A stretch of 64,000 nucleotides of DNA from Pedobacter alluvionis (lineage in GTDB: Bacteria; Bacteroidota; Bacteroidia; Sphingobacteriales; Sphingobacteriaceae). The stretch covers positions 1,302,001 to 1,366,000 of the forward strand of contig NZ_RCCK01000010.1 in the NCBI RefSeq assembly GCF_003664035.1, given 5' to 3'. How positions within the stretch are numbered: position 1 is the first letter of the stretch; each line of letters opens with the position of its first letter. Below, in pieces: positions 25,974-36,213 of this stretch. The notes beneath the pieces are model-generated. The model saw only the letters and a program-made list of their open reading frames with translations, ran no database searches and was not told the origin of the DNA. The translations under genes were made by a program, and so were the position numbers.

Positions 25974-28900
25974 ATGTTTTACGAATTTTTCATCTTTGAA
26001 ATTAAATACAGATTAAAGCGACCTGAAACTTATTTCTTCTTTCTGCTGCTATTTTTGTTCTCGGCAGTAGGCGTGGAGTTTGTTTTTCAGGGCATAGATT
26101 TAGGATTGGTAAAGAAGAATGCGCCATTGGTGATTGCCAAAACAATGGGTGCAATTACCGGATTATCGATGATTATTGCTTCGATGATTATGGGTGTTCC
26201 GGTACTGCGTGATTTTCAGTACGATGTTACTTCGCTCATCTATGTTAATCCAATCGCTAAAAGAGATTACCTGCTGGGTCGTTTCTTAGGGGCTTTTGTG
26301 ATATTACTTTTTATTTTTAGTGCTGTGTTTTGGGGAATGATGATAGGAGAATTTCTACCTTGGAACAAGCCCAACGAATTTTTCCCTTTTGAATTTATTA
26401 ATTACCTGCAGCCCTTTATATGGGTGGTTTTGCCTACGTTGTTTTTTGGTGCTGCGGTGTTTTTTGCGACTGGTGCACTCACTAAGAATTTAATGGTTGT
26501 GTATACGCAAGGTGTGGTCATTTTTGTATTGTTTATGATTACCAAAGGAATTACGAATGAAGCTTTACAGGCTTTGTTTGATCCCTTTTCACTCACTACC
26601 TTAACTCAAGCAACTAATGGCTGGAGCGTAACAGATAGAAATACCTCACTTATTCCTGTATCAGGTATTATGCTACTCAACAAATTTTTCTGGCTGGGTT
26701 TGGGCATTTTAGCTTTGACGATTGGCTACATCAAGTTTAAATTAATAGTCGTAAACGAAAAGGTTTCCAATAAAAAGCAACAACAAAAAGTTAAAACCAT
26801 GCCGGTTATCTTTGCTAAGAACCTACCATCGGTTACACCTGTTTATCATTTAAAGGCACAATTTACCCAGCTATTGCTGAACACCTGGTTTCATAGCTTG
26901 TCAATTCTTAAACTCAAATCGTTTTGGGCCATTATTTCGTGTTGTTTCGTTGTTATTTCGGTTAATTCGGTAAGTTTAGGCACTTCTTATGGCGTAGATA
27001 GTTATCCAACCACGTATTTTATTATCGAAGAATTGCGGGAGATGTCCATTTACTTCTTTATGATCATTTTAGTTTTTTATGCTGGCGAAATCATGTGGAA
27101 GGAAAAAGATGTAAATCTTAATCTCATTCATGATGCTACACCGCTCTCTGGTTTTGTTAATCTGAGCAGCAGATTTATGGGATTACTGCTCATTTATGCC
27201 ATTGTGATGCTTTCGCTCATTGCTGCTGGTGTGCTTTTTCAAACATTTAACGGCTACTATCATTACGAATTGGATGTCTATTTCTTCGGATTTTTCTTAG
27301 AGCTATTCCCATTTCTGGCCTTATACACATTTGCGGCCATATTCTTTCAGGCACTTACGGGTAACAAATTTATGGGGACGCTCGCCACCATCGCCTTTGC
27401 CATCATCAACGTGGCTATTGGCGTATTTGGTTTAGAACATGCCTTACTTAACTTTGGCGGACAGGCACTGGCCAGCTATTCTGATATGAATGGTTATGGT
27501 CACTTTTTAACGGCCTACATTTGGGTAAAAAATTATTGGGTATTGTTTGGTGTGCTGCTCTTGATTTTTGCGAGTATCTTGATGGCAAAAGGAAACGAAA
27601 CGAGGTTGATCAGAAGATGGAAAATCGGATTAAAACAAATAGGAAAACCATTGAGGGTTTCCAGTTTAGTTTGTCTCACGCTCTTCATTTGTATTGGAAG
27701 TTACATTTTTTACAATACAAATGTGTTAAATGAATTTTGGACCAAGGGCGAGCAAATCGATTTTAGAGCTGGTTACGAAAAAACGTTGAAGCAATTTGAA
27801 TATATTCCGCAACCAAAAATTACTGCTGTAAAGCTAAAAGTTGATTTGTTTCCTTCACAGAGAGCCTATCAAATTAAAGGTGAATATCTGCTTACCAATA
27901 CATCTCGAGTTCCTATTGGGCAAATTCATGTGCAAAAGCTCCTCGAATCAAACGTATCATTAACTGATGTAAGTTTTGATCGTGCTGTAACAAGAAACAA
28001 CAGGTATAAAAAATACCATTACACCATTTACCAATTGAGCCAAGCCTTAGCCCCGGGCCAAACGCTAAAAATGAATTTTAAACAAACCTTGCAATCAAAG
28101 GGTTTTGAAACCGATAACTCTGATATAGATGTAGTTGATAACGGTACTTTTTTTGACAATGCGGTATTGCCGGGTTTTGGTTATCAAAAAAAATATGAAC
28201 TGCAGGATGAGGATGATCGAAAAGATTTCGCACTGCTACCAAGAAAGCAAAAAGCCACGCGTGATGATATAAGAGAATTGACAAATGCACGTAGTGGAAG
28301 TGATTCTGATGGCATCAACCTGGATATTCTCATTAGCACAGATGCGCCACAAACAGCACTCACTTCCGGCGACTTAGTGGCAAAATGGAATGCCAATTGT
28401 CGCAATTATTTTCATTATAAAACCAATCAACAAATCATCAATTTTTATCCTATGGTATCGTCTGATTATCAGCTGATTAGAGATGCTTATATCCCGATGG
28501 GAAATACTGTAAAAAAACCTGTTGATTTAGAGATTTATTACCAAAAAGGGCATGAGTACAACTTGAAACGCATGATGGAATCGATGAAAATGTCTTTAGA
28601 TTATTACAGTAAAAATTTCAGTCCTTACCAATACCAGCAACTCCGTATTGTAGAGTTTCCAAGGTATAGAACCTTTGCCCAATCGCTACCTGGCATTATT
28701 CCTTTTTCGGAGGCTATTGGTTTTGTGATGAACATTGATGATCAAAAAGATGTGGACATGGCATTTTACGTTACTGCCCATGAGGTGGCGCACCAATGGT
28801 GGGGTTTACAACTGGAAGCTGCAAACGTACAGGGACAAAATATGATTTTAGAAACACTGGCACAATATTCGGCAATGATGGTGCTTAAAGAGAAATATTC

Positions 28901-29249
28901 CGGGAAAAAAGTGCAGCAATTTTTAAAGTTCCAATTGGATGAATACAACGAAGCTAAGTTAAAGTCCAGCAAGAAAGAGCTACCATTGGCCTTGGTTGAA
29001 AATGAAGAACATATTTACTACAACAAAGGCGCAATTGCGATGTATCAATTGCAGCAACAAATTGGGGAAGAGAACGTGAACAAGGCTTTACATGGCTTTT
29101 TGGCTGATTGGCGTTCTTTTAACAACCCGAAAAAGGTAAATCGTTATGCAACTACGTTAGATCTAATTCAGTATTTTCGGGAAGTGACGCCAGATGCGAA
29201 GCAACACTTTTTAACAGGTTTGTTTGAGCAAGTTGGAGATATGAAATAG
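25974..29249 (+). CDS. ABC permease fused to an M1-family aminopeptidase
   Basis: 1091 aa. Residues 1-600 hold about twelve membrane helices in two ABC-2-like blocks. Residues 620-1091 form an M1 metallopeptidase with the zinc motif HEVAHQWW (about residue 936) and the third ligand Glu in LETLAQYSA twenty residues later. The fusion is known in Bacteroidota, but its substrate is not. The peptidase should face the periplasm. It is divergent from a LytS/LytTR pair that may regulate it. Confidence 0.92.
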   Translation: MFYEFFIFEIKYRLKRPETYFFFLLLFLFSAVGVEFVFQGIDLGLVKKNAPLVIAKTMGAITGLSMIIASMIMGVPVLRDFQYDVTSLIYVNPIAKRDYLLGRFLGAFVILLFIFSAVFWGMMIGEFLPWNKPNEFFPFEFINYLQPFIWVVLPTLFFGAAVFFATGALTKNLMVVYTQGVVIFVLFMITKGITNEALQALFDPFSLTTLTQATNGWSVTDRNTSLIPVSGIMLLNKFFWLGLGILALTIGYIKFKLIVVNEKVSNKKQQQKVKTMPVIFAKNLPSVTPVYHLKAQFTQLLLNTWFHSLSILKLKSFWAIISCCFVVISVNSVSLGTSYGVDSYPTTYFIIEELREMSIYFFMIILVFYAGEIMWKEKDVNLNLIHDATPLSGFVNLSSRFMGLLLIYAIVMLSLIAAGVLFQTFNGYYHYELDVYFFGFFLELFPFLALYTFAAIFFQALTGNKFMGTLATIAFAIINVAIGVFGLEHALLNFGGQALASYSDMNGYGHFLTAYIWVKNYWVLFGVLLLIFASILMAKGNETRLIRRWKIGLKQIGKPLRVSSLVCLTLFICIGSYIFYNTNVLNEFWTKGEQIDFRAGYEKTLKQFEYIPQPKITAVKLKVDLFPSQRAYQIKGEYLLTNTSRVPIGQIHVQKLLESNVSLTDVSFDRAVTRNNRYKKYHYTIYQLSQALAPGQTLKMNFKQTLQSKGFETDNSDIDVVDNGTFFDNAVLPGFGYQKKYELQDEDDRKDFALLPRKQKATRDDIRELTNARSGSDSDGINLDILISTDAPQTALTSGDLVAKWNANCRNYFHYKTNQQIINFYPMVSSDYQLIRDAYIPMGNTVKKPVDLEIYYQKGHEYNLKRMMESMKMSLDYYSKNFSPYQYQQLRIVEFPRYRTFAQSLPGIIPFSEAIGFVMNIDDQKDVDMAFYVTAHEVAHQWWGLQLEAANVQGQNMILETLAQYSAMMVLKEKYSGKKVQQFLKFQLDEYNEAKLKSSKKELPLALVENEEHIYYNKGAIAMYQLQQQIGEENVNKALHGFLADWRSFNNPKKVNRYATTLDLIQYFREVTPDAKQHFLTGLFEQVGDMK

Positions 29250-29303
29250 GATGCTAGTTAACAGGTAAAAACATTTTCTTTTGTCAGTCTTGCAATGGTT
29301 GGG

Positions 29304-30215
29304 CTAGTTAAATGACTTCCTGTATTCAACTGGTGTTTTGCTTGTTTTATTTTTAAACAACCTGTTGAACGATTGAGAATATTCAAAACCTAACTGAAAA
29401 GCGATTTCACTCACGGAAAGTTCTGTTGTGGTCAGGAGGTCCTTTGCATATTCGATCAGTTTTTCATGAATCAGTTGTTGTGTGGTTTGCCCTGTAATTT
29501 GTTTAAGGCAGTCACTTAAATATTTGGTAGAGAGATTTAATTCCTGAGCAAGATCATTTGCTGTTGGCAATCCTTTGTTATTGGCATTTTCAAAATAGAC
29601 ATTCAATATTTGCTCTACCCTAACTAGCATTTCGCTGCTGTTTATTTTTCGGGTAATAAACTGCCTGTTATAGTAACGGTTACAGTAGGACAACAACAAA
29701 TCGACATAAGCAATAACAACATCCTGACTAAAATTGTCTATGGGCAGCAGGTATTCCTTTTCAATACACTCAAATATATTTTCAAGTGCCTTTTGTTCTT
29801 CCTCGGAGACCAACAGTGCTTCGTTAACAGCATAATCAAAAAAGCCAAAGGTTTTTATTTTCTGACTTAGTGGATGAGGTCTTAAAAAGTTGGGGTGAAT
29901 GGACAAGTGCCAGCCAGCAGTAGCAAAAGAAAAATCCTCATCAATAATACTCACCTGTTTTGGGGCAAAACAGGAAATGATACCTTCATCAAAATCAAAT
30001 CTATTTTGCCCGTATTGGATCTTGCAGGGACAAGCTTTTTTCAAAGTAACCTGGTAAAAATCAGTTATTATCTTGGTGCGTTGGTTATTCTTGATCTTAG
30101 GGAAATCCTCGAAGCGTATCATACTGAACAGCGGATGCCTAGGTTTTGCAATTCCAAGCAGATCGTGCTGTTGCGACATCGTTTTAATGTGTATGGTTTG
30201 GTAATCGGCTTTCAA
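29304..30215 (-). CDS. AraC-family transcriptional regulator
   Basis: 303 aa. The N-terminal cupin-like sensing region (about 1-170) is followed by two helix-turn-helices: LPTANDLAQELNLSTKYLSD and LSVSEIAFQLGFEYSQSFNR, closing FKNKTSKTPVEYRKSF. It lies 29 bases downstream of the SDR gene on the same strand and may be its regulator. Confidence 0.92.
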   Translation of the reverse strand: MKADYQTIHIKTMSQQHDLLGIAKPRHPLFSMIRFEDFPKIKNNQRTKIITDFYQVTLKKACPCKIQYGQNRFDFDEGIISCFAPKQVSIIDEDFSFATAGWHLSIHPNFLRPHPLSQKIKTFGFFDYAVNEALLVSEEEQKALENIFECIEKEYLLPIDNFSQDVVIAYVDLLLSYCNRYYNRQFITRKINSSEMLVRVEQILNVYFENANNKGLPTANDLAQELNLSTKYLSDCLKQITGQTTQQLIHEKLIEYAKDLLTTTELSVSEIAFQLGFEYSQSFNRLFKNKTSKTPVEYRKSFN

Positions 30216-30244
30216 TTCAAACTTGTTTTAGTCAAATTTACACA

Positions 30245-31048
30245 TTATAGCCCTAATTTTTTGCGGTACATTTTCGCAAAAATACTTGTAATCAGTCTAT
30301 TTGGTAGTATGGCTGTCAATTTTACAGTAAGGCGGTTCAATTTACCCGATATAGCGAAATTTTTTCTGCTGTCTAATGCATTTAACGCTTCCTGCGCAAC
30401 TTGTTGGGGCGTTTGTGTGGGCGCATTTTTATAGTCAGCACTCAAACCCACTGCTTTTTCGTTGTCGATACCTGCTGCACTGTTAAAATTAGTTTTGGTT
30501 AGTCCGGGGCAGAACAGTAATATATGAACCTTGTGGGGTTTGCATTCTTGAGTGATGGCTTCGGTAAAAGACCGCACAAATGCCTTGGTGGCCGCATAAG
30601 TTGCCATATAAGGAACTGGTGCAAAGGCAGCCAAAGAGGCTATATTCACGATAGTGCCCTTTTTTCGCTGTTGCATTTGAGGTAAAAACAGATGCGTGAG
30701 CGCTACCAGGGATATGATATTTAGCTGTAGCATATTCAGTTCTGAAGGTAAGGATAGTTCCGAAAACTCACCTCCTGATCCGATGCCTGCATTGTTAATC
30801 AGCATTTCTACTTCCAATCCACGTTGCTGTGTTTCCTCAAAGACCTCTTCCGCAGCTCCGGTTTTTGACAGGTCGGCTGCAATAAACTGGGCCTGAATGC
30901 CAAATTGCCCGTGCAGTTGTTTGCAGAGTTTTTCAAGCTTTTCAGCATTCCGTGCAATAAGCAACAGGTTTTGTTTTCTTTGTGCGAACCCATTTGCAAT
31001 GGCTTCGCCAATTCCGCCTGAAGCTCCAGTGATTAATGTTACTTTCAT
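30245..31048 (-). CDS. Short-chain dehydrogenase/reductase
   Basis: 267 aa. Classical SDR with the dinucleotide motif TGASGGIG (residues 6-13), NNAG at about 87, and the catalytic Ser-Tyr-Lys in VNIASLAAFAPVPYMATYAATK. The Asp in IAADLSK is present. Substrate not predictable. Probably an operon with the AraC gene downstream. Confidence 0.92.
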   Translation of the reverse strand: MKVTLITGASGGIGEAIANGFAQRKQNLLLIARNAEKLEKLCKQLHGQFGIQAQFIAADLSKTGAAEEVFEETQQRGLEVEMLINNAGIGSGGEFSELSLPSELNMLQLNIISLVALTHLFLPQMQQRKKGTIVNIASLAAFAPVPYMATYAATKAFVRSFTEAITQECKPHKVHILLFCPGLTKTNFNSAAGIDNEKAVGLSADYKNAPTQTPQQVAQEALNALDSRKNFAISGKLNRLTVKLTAILPNRLITSIFAKMYRKKLGL

Positions 31049-31257
31049 AATTACAATATTTTAATTACACAAAGATGGGCAGGCGAATTCGCTTAAATGT
31101 ATCCGCAAGTCGGAAGCTTGTGTCTGAAAGGCGGTTCTGAAACCCGGATTTGCAACGCAAATGAAATTGCTAATTATAGTGCCCGCAAGAGTTGAAATTA
31201 TAGATCATTCGCAAACGCATATATCAACTCATTTTCTAAATTCCAAACAGTAAAGAT

Positions 31258-31398
31258 ATGGAAGCTTTTAATGGTAAAATTGTAGCTATAAAAATAGACA
31301 ATAAAATTACGGGGCTAAATGCTTTGGTCGCTGAAAAAAGGTTTATTGAAAAAAAGTCAATGAAATTAAACAAAGTAATGCGAAATAATAATATTTGA
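31258..31398 (+). CDS. Small open frame, 46 codons, unknown
   Basis: Reads MEAFNGKIVAIKIDNKITGL, then NALVAEKRFIEKKSMKL, and stops at TGA 31396. Plausible protein composition, but no relative is recognised. It may be the start of a decayed gene whose end is 31494-31577. Confidence 0.25.
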   Translation: MEAFNGKIVAIKIDNKITGLNALVAEKRFIEKKSMKLNKVMRNNNI

Positions 31399-31493
31399 TT
31401 TTTGAACGCCGTAAATATCTCAGATATTCGAATATTGGTAGTTTAGAGTGCTAATTAGTTTCTGTTACGGGCATAGCAAGTAACGAAAACTAA

Positions 31494-31577
31494 ACCATAA
31501 ACGTTTTGCAGCTACCCGAAGGTGGCGATTTCGAAGCAATCACTGTCAACCAAGCAGAAACTTTGATAGATGCATAA
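31494..31577 (+). pseudogene. Coding remnant, C-terminal type
   Basis: The frame TINVLQLPEGGDFEAITVNQ then AETLIDA and stop has strong protein-like character but is preceded by a stop at 31491. Together with 31258-31398 it suggests a broken gene in the 600-base gap between the SDR and PD40 genes. Confidence 0.25.
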
Positions 31578-31650
31578 AGCTTGATTTAACCAATGAACCG
31601 CCACTTTTTGGTAGCTGCTGTTGGTGGTAATTATATTTTATATGAAATCA

Positions 31651-32544
31651 TTATTGAGGTCTTAACTGTTCAATGATTTTAGCGTCAACCCAATAATCTT
31701 TAGTCTCCCAATATGTACTTCCATCCTCCTTTACTTTTTCTTCTGACCTTGTAAAAAGCAAATATTTTCCGTCAGGTGTTAACCTCGCACCATTTTCTAC
31801 TAATTCTGAATTTATCTTATCTCCCATATTAATAGCTGAACCCCATGAACCATCTTGCTGTTGAAAACTGATATAAATGTCAGACTTACCATATCCATCT
31901 TCTCGTTCGCCATCCCATATTAAGTAGGATTCATCAGGTGCTATAAAAGGGTGGGCGACCAATTTCCCTGAGTTAATCTCCTTGCCGAGTAGTTTTGGTT
32001 CTTCACGTTTACCGTCTTTAATCCTTGATATACGGATTCCTTCATCGGTTTTATAATCATCAAAAACAATAGTCCCATTAGCGGATGTTGACAACACCAT
32101 AATGCCCAAATCTTTTCTGTCGAACATTGGGCCCAGGCTTTTTAGCTTTGACCAACCAGAATCTGTACGTTCAATATAGTTATGCCTTGAGTATAAGATG
32201 TTGCTATTTTCAGCACCACTGGGTTGAAAAGTATATTTACTGGCTCTGTAATAATTTTCTTCCTGGCGATAAACAACAACAGCAGGCTGAAAAGGGTCAT
32301 TACCTGAGTAAGTGAAGTAAAACTCTTCCATATCCAAAGAGTCCTCGTTTCCTAGTTTCCAATCTTCAGAAGTACTCTTTTTAGGAACAAAAACTTCAGG
32401 ATTTAGTCCTGGTGGCTTATACCCAAAGTATAGATTTTCGGCTATCGAAGAATTATTCTTTTTTGTTTCTGGTTTCTTAGTGTTGCAAGCATTTGAGAAT
32501 ATTACAAATGCCAGTGCTAAAAGTTTAATTATGTTTTTGTTCAT
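31651..32544 (-). CDS. PD40-type beta-propeller lipoprotein
   Basis: 297 aa, exported as a lipoprotein (LLALAFVIFSNAC, Cys about residue 20). WD40-like TolB repeats are visible: HPFIAPDESYLIWDGERE, DIYISFQQQDGSWGSAINMG and ARLTPDGKYLLFTRSEE. Such proteins are surface or periplasmic scaffolds. It lies 39 bases downstream of the S41 protease on the same strand. Confidence 0.82.
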   Translation of the reverse strand: MNKNIIKLLALAFVIFSNACNTKKPETKKNNSSIAENLYFGYKPPGLNPEVFVPKKSTSEDWKLGNEDSLDMEEFYFTYSGNDPFQPAVVVYRQEENYYRASKYTFQPSGAENSNILYSRHNYIERTDSGWSKLKSLGPMFDRKDLGIMVLSTSANGTIVFDDYKTDEGIRISRIKDGKREEPKLLGKEINSGKLVAHPFIAPDESYLIWDGEREDGYGKSDIYISFQQQDGSWGSAINMGDKINSELVENGARLTPDGKYLLFTRSEEKVKEDGSTYWETKDYWVDAKIIEQLRPQ

Positions 32545-32583
32545 TGTTCAATTAGTTTTAATTGCCGCCAACTAACTTCTTTT

Positions 32584-33834
32584 TTACTTAATGATTTCTA
32601 ATTTCTGAATCATTGCTTTTGCTGATTCTGAATTGGGATCTAATGCTAAAGCTTTCTTGTATGATTTTAGCGCGTTTTCTTTATCGCGGTTTATAAAATA
32701 GGCTTCACCTAAACTATCCCAGGTATTTGCATTATCTGGAAACAATCTTGCATTTTCTTCGAATACAATAATAGCATTATCAACTGATTTTTCCTTTAAA
32801 AAAGCATAGCCAATTTTATTTAAAAGAATATTCTTATTGCTCTTCGCAGTTTTGTTAATGGCATCTACATAAGCATTTACCAAAGCTGTTTTTTCATTTG
32901 TTTTAATGTCTGGATGTACACCTTTTCCTTCCCAATTGGTTTTTGTTACCGGATGAATGGCTTGGATGTACGGCATAGAAATTGTAAACTCATCGTTCAA
33001 ATTAATTCGTTTGGTTCGGTTCGCACCTCCGCCCGTAACCTCACCAACTACGGTTGCTTTACCTAAATGTTTTAACGTGTAGGCAAATGCCTCAGCTGCA
33101 GAAAATGTTTTCTTGCTCGTTAAAATGTAAATAGGCTTACTCGTACTTCGTTTTCCAGCTACTTTAACCAGCGAATAAAGTTGGGTTTTTGTGTTAGTTT
33201 TTCGTTCATAAAAATCACTTAATAAAACAGGTGTTTCGTCAAAGAAATAACTGGATAATAATTGCATCATGTCGGGGACACCACCTCCATTTGTACGCAG
33301 ATCGATAATAATTGCATTTGTATTGCTTAAAAAATTCATCGTAGCTGTTGCGGTTTCTTCAGCGTATTTTATATCTGCAAACATGCGTAAATTCAGATAG
33401 CCAATATTTCCCTCTAATATTTTTGCTTCTGTAAATCCATAATTAATTTCTGCCATTTGCATAGCCATTTTTTTCCCGGCTTCAATTTTCATTTCTTCCG
33501 AAACAACACGCCTTTCTTGTAAAATATGTTCTGGTTCAAATCGTACTTTAAGGTGTAGGTCTTTACTTATACGTTGTAAATCTTCGGTTAGTGTTTTAGA
33601 AAACACATCAGGATCGGTGATTTTATCATAATTCTTCGAATTCTTATCCAGCTCAATTACCATTTTCTTCGCTAAATCTGCATCAATATATGATTCTTGT
33701 AAATGTGTTTTTATAGAAGTAATAACAGTATTTTTTTCTTTCGCCTGCAATTCATTTTTTTTGTCTTGCGCTATTACGGCTTGGCTATTAACAACTAGCA
33801 TTAAGAGCATTATTCTAAAATAGGTTTTCATCAT
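32584..33834 (-). CDS. Exported S41-family peptidase with C-terminal TPRs
   Basis: 416 aa. Signal peptide to about residue 22 (AVIAQ). An IRBP/TSP-like N-terminal helical region is followed by the S41 core: NAIIIDLRTNGGGVPDMMQL and the catalytic Ser in KKTFSAAEAFAYTLKHLG, with GEVTGGGANR after it. Residues 350-416 form TPR-like repeats (AYFINRDKENALKSYKKALALDPNS). Retinol-binding-type S41 proteins like this are common in Bacteroidota. Confidence 0.88.
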   Translation of the reverse strand: MMKTYFRIMLLMLVVNSQAVIAQDKKNELQAKEKNTVITSIKTHLQESYIDADLAKKMVIELDKNSKNYDKITDPDVFSKTLTEDLQRISKDLHLKVRFEPEHILQERRVVSEEMKIEAGKKMAMQMAEINYGFTEAKILEGNIGYLNLRMFADIKYAEETATATMNFLSNTNAIIIDLRTNGGGVPDMMQLLSSYFFDETPVLLSDFYERKTNTKTQLYSLVKVAGKRSTSKPIYILTSKKTFSAAEAFAYTLKHLGKATVVGEVTGGGANRTKRINLNDEFTISMPYIQAIHPVTKTNWEGKGVHPDIKTNEKTALVNAYVDAINKTAKSNKNILLNKIGYAFLKEKSVDNAIIVFEENARLFPDNANTWDSLGEAYFINRDKENALKSYKKALALDPNSESAKAMIQKLEIIK

Positions 33835-34032
33835 CTTTGTAATTTTTCAACAAACTTATGGGCAAAAAAAATGGTGAAAAGTTTTTTTCATAAACATAGT
33901 GGTAACCGTCACATACAGTTGATTTATGCATACAAATCAGTTTGACGTAGAAATGAATATCGTTTGCGCTATTTTTGAGTGAGTTGGTGCTTATTGTAAA
34001 ATAAACAGCGCAATTATCTTTAGTTTTGACTT

Positions 34033-35157
34033 ATGATTGCATTTCTCAAAAAATACCGGGCCTTTATATATGGGTTACTGATCCATCGGTTATTGGTTGT
34101 TTTTTTATTGCACTTCAATTTAATTTATATAGACAATTCGGCAATATTGTCAAATGCCTTGAGTTTTATTATGAGTTGGTTACTCATTTCCTTGCCAATC
34201 CACTATTTTTCATTTTTAAAAAAGCATAAAACAGTTAGCTTAAAGTTGGCTGTACTGCTTTTAATTTTTTTTGCGATTATCGTAAATGATGCAAATTCTA
34301 AAATAGCCGACAATCCGATAACCTTTGTTGGATTGGTAGGCATTGGTCTATATTTTTTTTCCATTGTCGCAGCCTCATATTTCAAGAAAAATGCATTAAT
34401 TATAGTCAGTTTTTACATTTTGGCATTAGGGTATTTCTATTATATAAGAGTTTACATCAATGATGAGCATACTTATCTGCAACAAGAAAAAGAGATTAAA
34501 ATCATCTTAACTGCTCCTTTTTTTGTAATGCTTTTAACCTGGTTATACCAGCAATGGAAATGGTTAAAAACTGTAGAATCAAAGAAAGCTAAAGCAGAAT
34601 TATCCTTATTAAAAAGCCAAATTAACCCACACTTTTTTTTCAATACTTTAAACAATTTGTATGGACTAATAATCGAAAAATCTGATGATGCCCCAACTGT
34701 TGTTTTAACATTGTCTGACCTGATGCGTTATACCATTTATATGGGCAAGGAAGATCTTGTACCCTTAAAAGATGAAATAGATTACTTAAAAAATTACATT
34801 GAATTGCATAAAATTCGATATAGAAAAGCTGTTGATATTGTTTTTAACTATGCTGAAGTTACGAATTGTCAGGTTGCACCACTACTATTCATTATTCCTT
34901 TAGAAAATGCATTTAAACATGGCGTAGAAAGTTTAACAGAAAATGCATTTATCCATATTCGAATGAGCGTTGATAATGGCATAATTGATTTTGAAATAGA
35001 AAATAACTTCGAAGAAACTGAAGTGAATAAAAGCGTTGGTATTGGAATAGATAATTTAAAACAGCGTTTAAAATTATTATATCCAGATAGGCATAACATT
35101 CAAATTGAACTTAAAGATTCTGTTTATAAATTCAATCTAAAAATAGAAACCAGATGA
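34033..35157 (+). CDS. LytS-type sensor histidine kinase, second pair
   Basis: 374 aa. Five or six hydrophobic segments occupy residues 1-170. The kinase core QINPHFFFNTLNNLYGLIIE and IPLENAFKHGVESLTEN closely matches the enzyme at 24097-24888, and VGIGIDNLKQRLKLLYPDRH closes it. Here the Asn box is PLENAFKHG. It overlaps the next gene by 4 bases. A competing frame from 34026 is a shadow. Confidence 0.93.
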   Translation: MIAFLKKYRAFIYGLLIHRLLVVFLLHFNLIYIDNSAILSNALSFIMSWLLISLPIHYFSFLKKHKTVSLKLAVLLLIFFAIIVNDANSKIADNPITFVGLVGIGLYFFSIVAASYFKKNALIIVSFYILALGYFYYIRVYINDEHTYLQQEKEIKIILTAPFFVMLLTWLYQQWKWLKTVESKKAKAELSLLKSQINPHFFFNTLNNLYGLIIEKSDDAPTVVLTLSDLMRYTIYMGKEDLVPLKDEIDYLKNYIELHKIRYRKAVDIVFNYAEVTNCQVAPLLFIIPLENAFKHGVESLTENAFIHIRMSVDNGIIDFEIENNFEETEVNKSVGIGIDNLKQRLKLLYPDRHNIQIELKDSVYKFNLKIETR

Positions 35158-35855
35158 TACGCTATTTAATTATTGATGATGAACCTATCGCACATCGGAT
35201 TATTGAAAACTATGGTGAAAATTTGCCCCATTTGGTAAAGGTAGGAAATTGCTATAATGCCTTTGAAGCTATGCAGGTTTTAAATGAAAGTGCGGTTGAC
35301 TTGTTATTTTTAGATATCAATATGCCCAAACTATCCGGTTTCGATTTTTTAAAATCACTAGCCAGTCCGCCCAAAATAATCGTCACTACAGCTTACAAAG
35401 AGTTTGCTTTAGAAGGTTACGAACTTAATATTTCAGACTATCTGCTTAAACCATTTAGTTTTGAGCGTTTTATAAAAGCAATTAACAAAACAATAGATGC
35501 TTCGCCAAATAAGAAAAGCATGGCAAACCTGATAACCGAAACTAAACCAGATGTGGGCAGCTTTTTTCTAAAAGGTGATAAAAAGCATCATCAAATTCAT
35601 TTTGAAGATTTATTATTTGTAGAAGCTTATGGGCATTTTACTAAAGTGTATTTAAAGGATGATATGATTATTAGTTCCCAAAAAATTTCTGATTTTGAAA
35701 AAATGCTACCAACATTAGATTTTTTAAGGATTCATAAATCCTTTATTGTTTCAAAAAATAAAATTAGATATATAGAGGGCAATAGGGTATTAATCGATCA
35801 GCACAAAATACCCATTGGACAAACCTATAAAGAGAATATTAATAAATTTTTCTAA
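35154..35855 (+). CDS. LytTR-family response regulator, second pair
   Basis: 233 aa. Receiver domain with IIDDEPIAHRI, VDLLFLDINMPKLSGFDFL and LLKPFSFERFIKAI; C-terminal LytTR domain with LLFVEAYGHFTKVYL and IHKSFIVSKNKIRYIEGNRV. A paralogue of 23393-24100, with many identical motifs. Couples to the kinase it overlaps. Target genes are not obvious. Confidence 0.94.
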   Translation: MIRYLIIDDEPIAHRIIENYGENLPHLVKVGNCYNAFEAMQVLNESAVDLLFLDINMPKLSGFDFLKSLASPPKIIVTTAYKEFALEGYELNISDYLLKPFSFERFIKAINKTIDASPNKKSMANLITETKPDVGSFFLKGDKKHHQIHFEDLLFVEAYGHFTKVYLKDDMIISSQKISDFEKMLPTLDFLRIHKSFIVSKNKIRYIEGNRVLIDQHKIPIGQTYKENINKFF

Positions 35856-35914
35856 ATAGTATGTTCAGTTAATTTGTTTGCCTTAAAGGCAATTGGTTTA
35901 ATTGATGATCTCTA

Positions 35915-36035
35915 TTAACGGATAATCTCTCCAAATCTGCCTATTTCAATCAATTCGTCCACAAAATGGTTCGAATTACGCACCGCTACTGACCCTAAGT
36001 TTTGAAAGCAGTTCTGAAAAGAGTTGCTTTTTTGT
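35915..36035. repeat. Third copy of the short-frame/terminator module
   Basis: The sequence GACCCTAAGTTTTGAAAGCA at 35991-36010 and the following hairpin with T run match 19810-19855. The minus strand upstream again encodes a short frame ending FVDELIEIGRFGEIIR, stop at 35915-35917. It follows the LytTR gene. The palindrome of the fic copies is absent; a small TTGCCTT-A-AAGGCAA palindrome is at 35879-35893. Confidence 0.55.
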
Positions 36036-36213
36036 TTAAGCCGTTTATTTCAATTAATTATGTAATATTTGATCATATAAAAATCGTTAATTTACGAAAT
36101 TAAGTGATTTTTGACGCCTGTTTTTAAGCGCTTTAACACTTAAGTTTTTGATTTACTAAAGTTGTAAAAACCCTTAATTTGTGATTTTCCAATCTCTTCA
36201 TAAATTTGCGGAC

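Noticed and set aside
34026..34229. 67-codon plus frame starting 7 bases before the LytS gene
   Set aside because: It is out of frame with the 374-residue kinase that overlaps it and has no motif.
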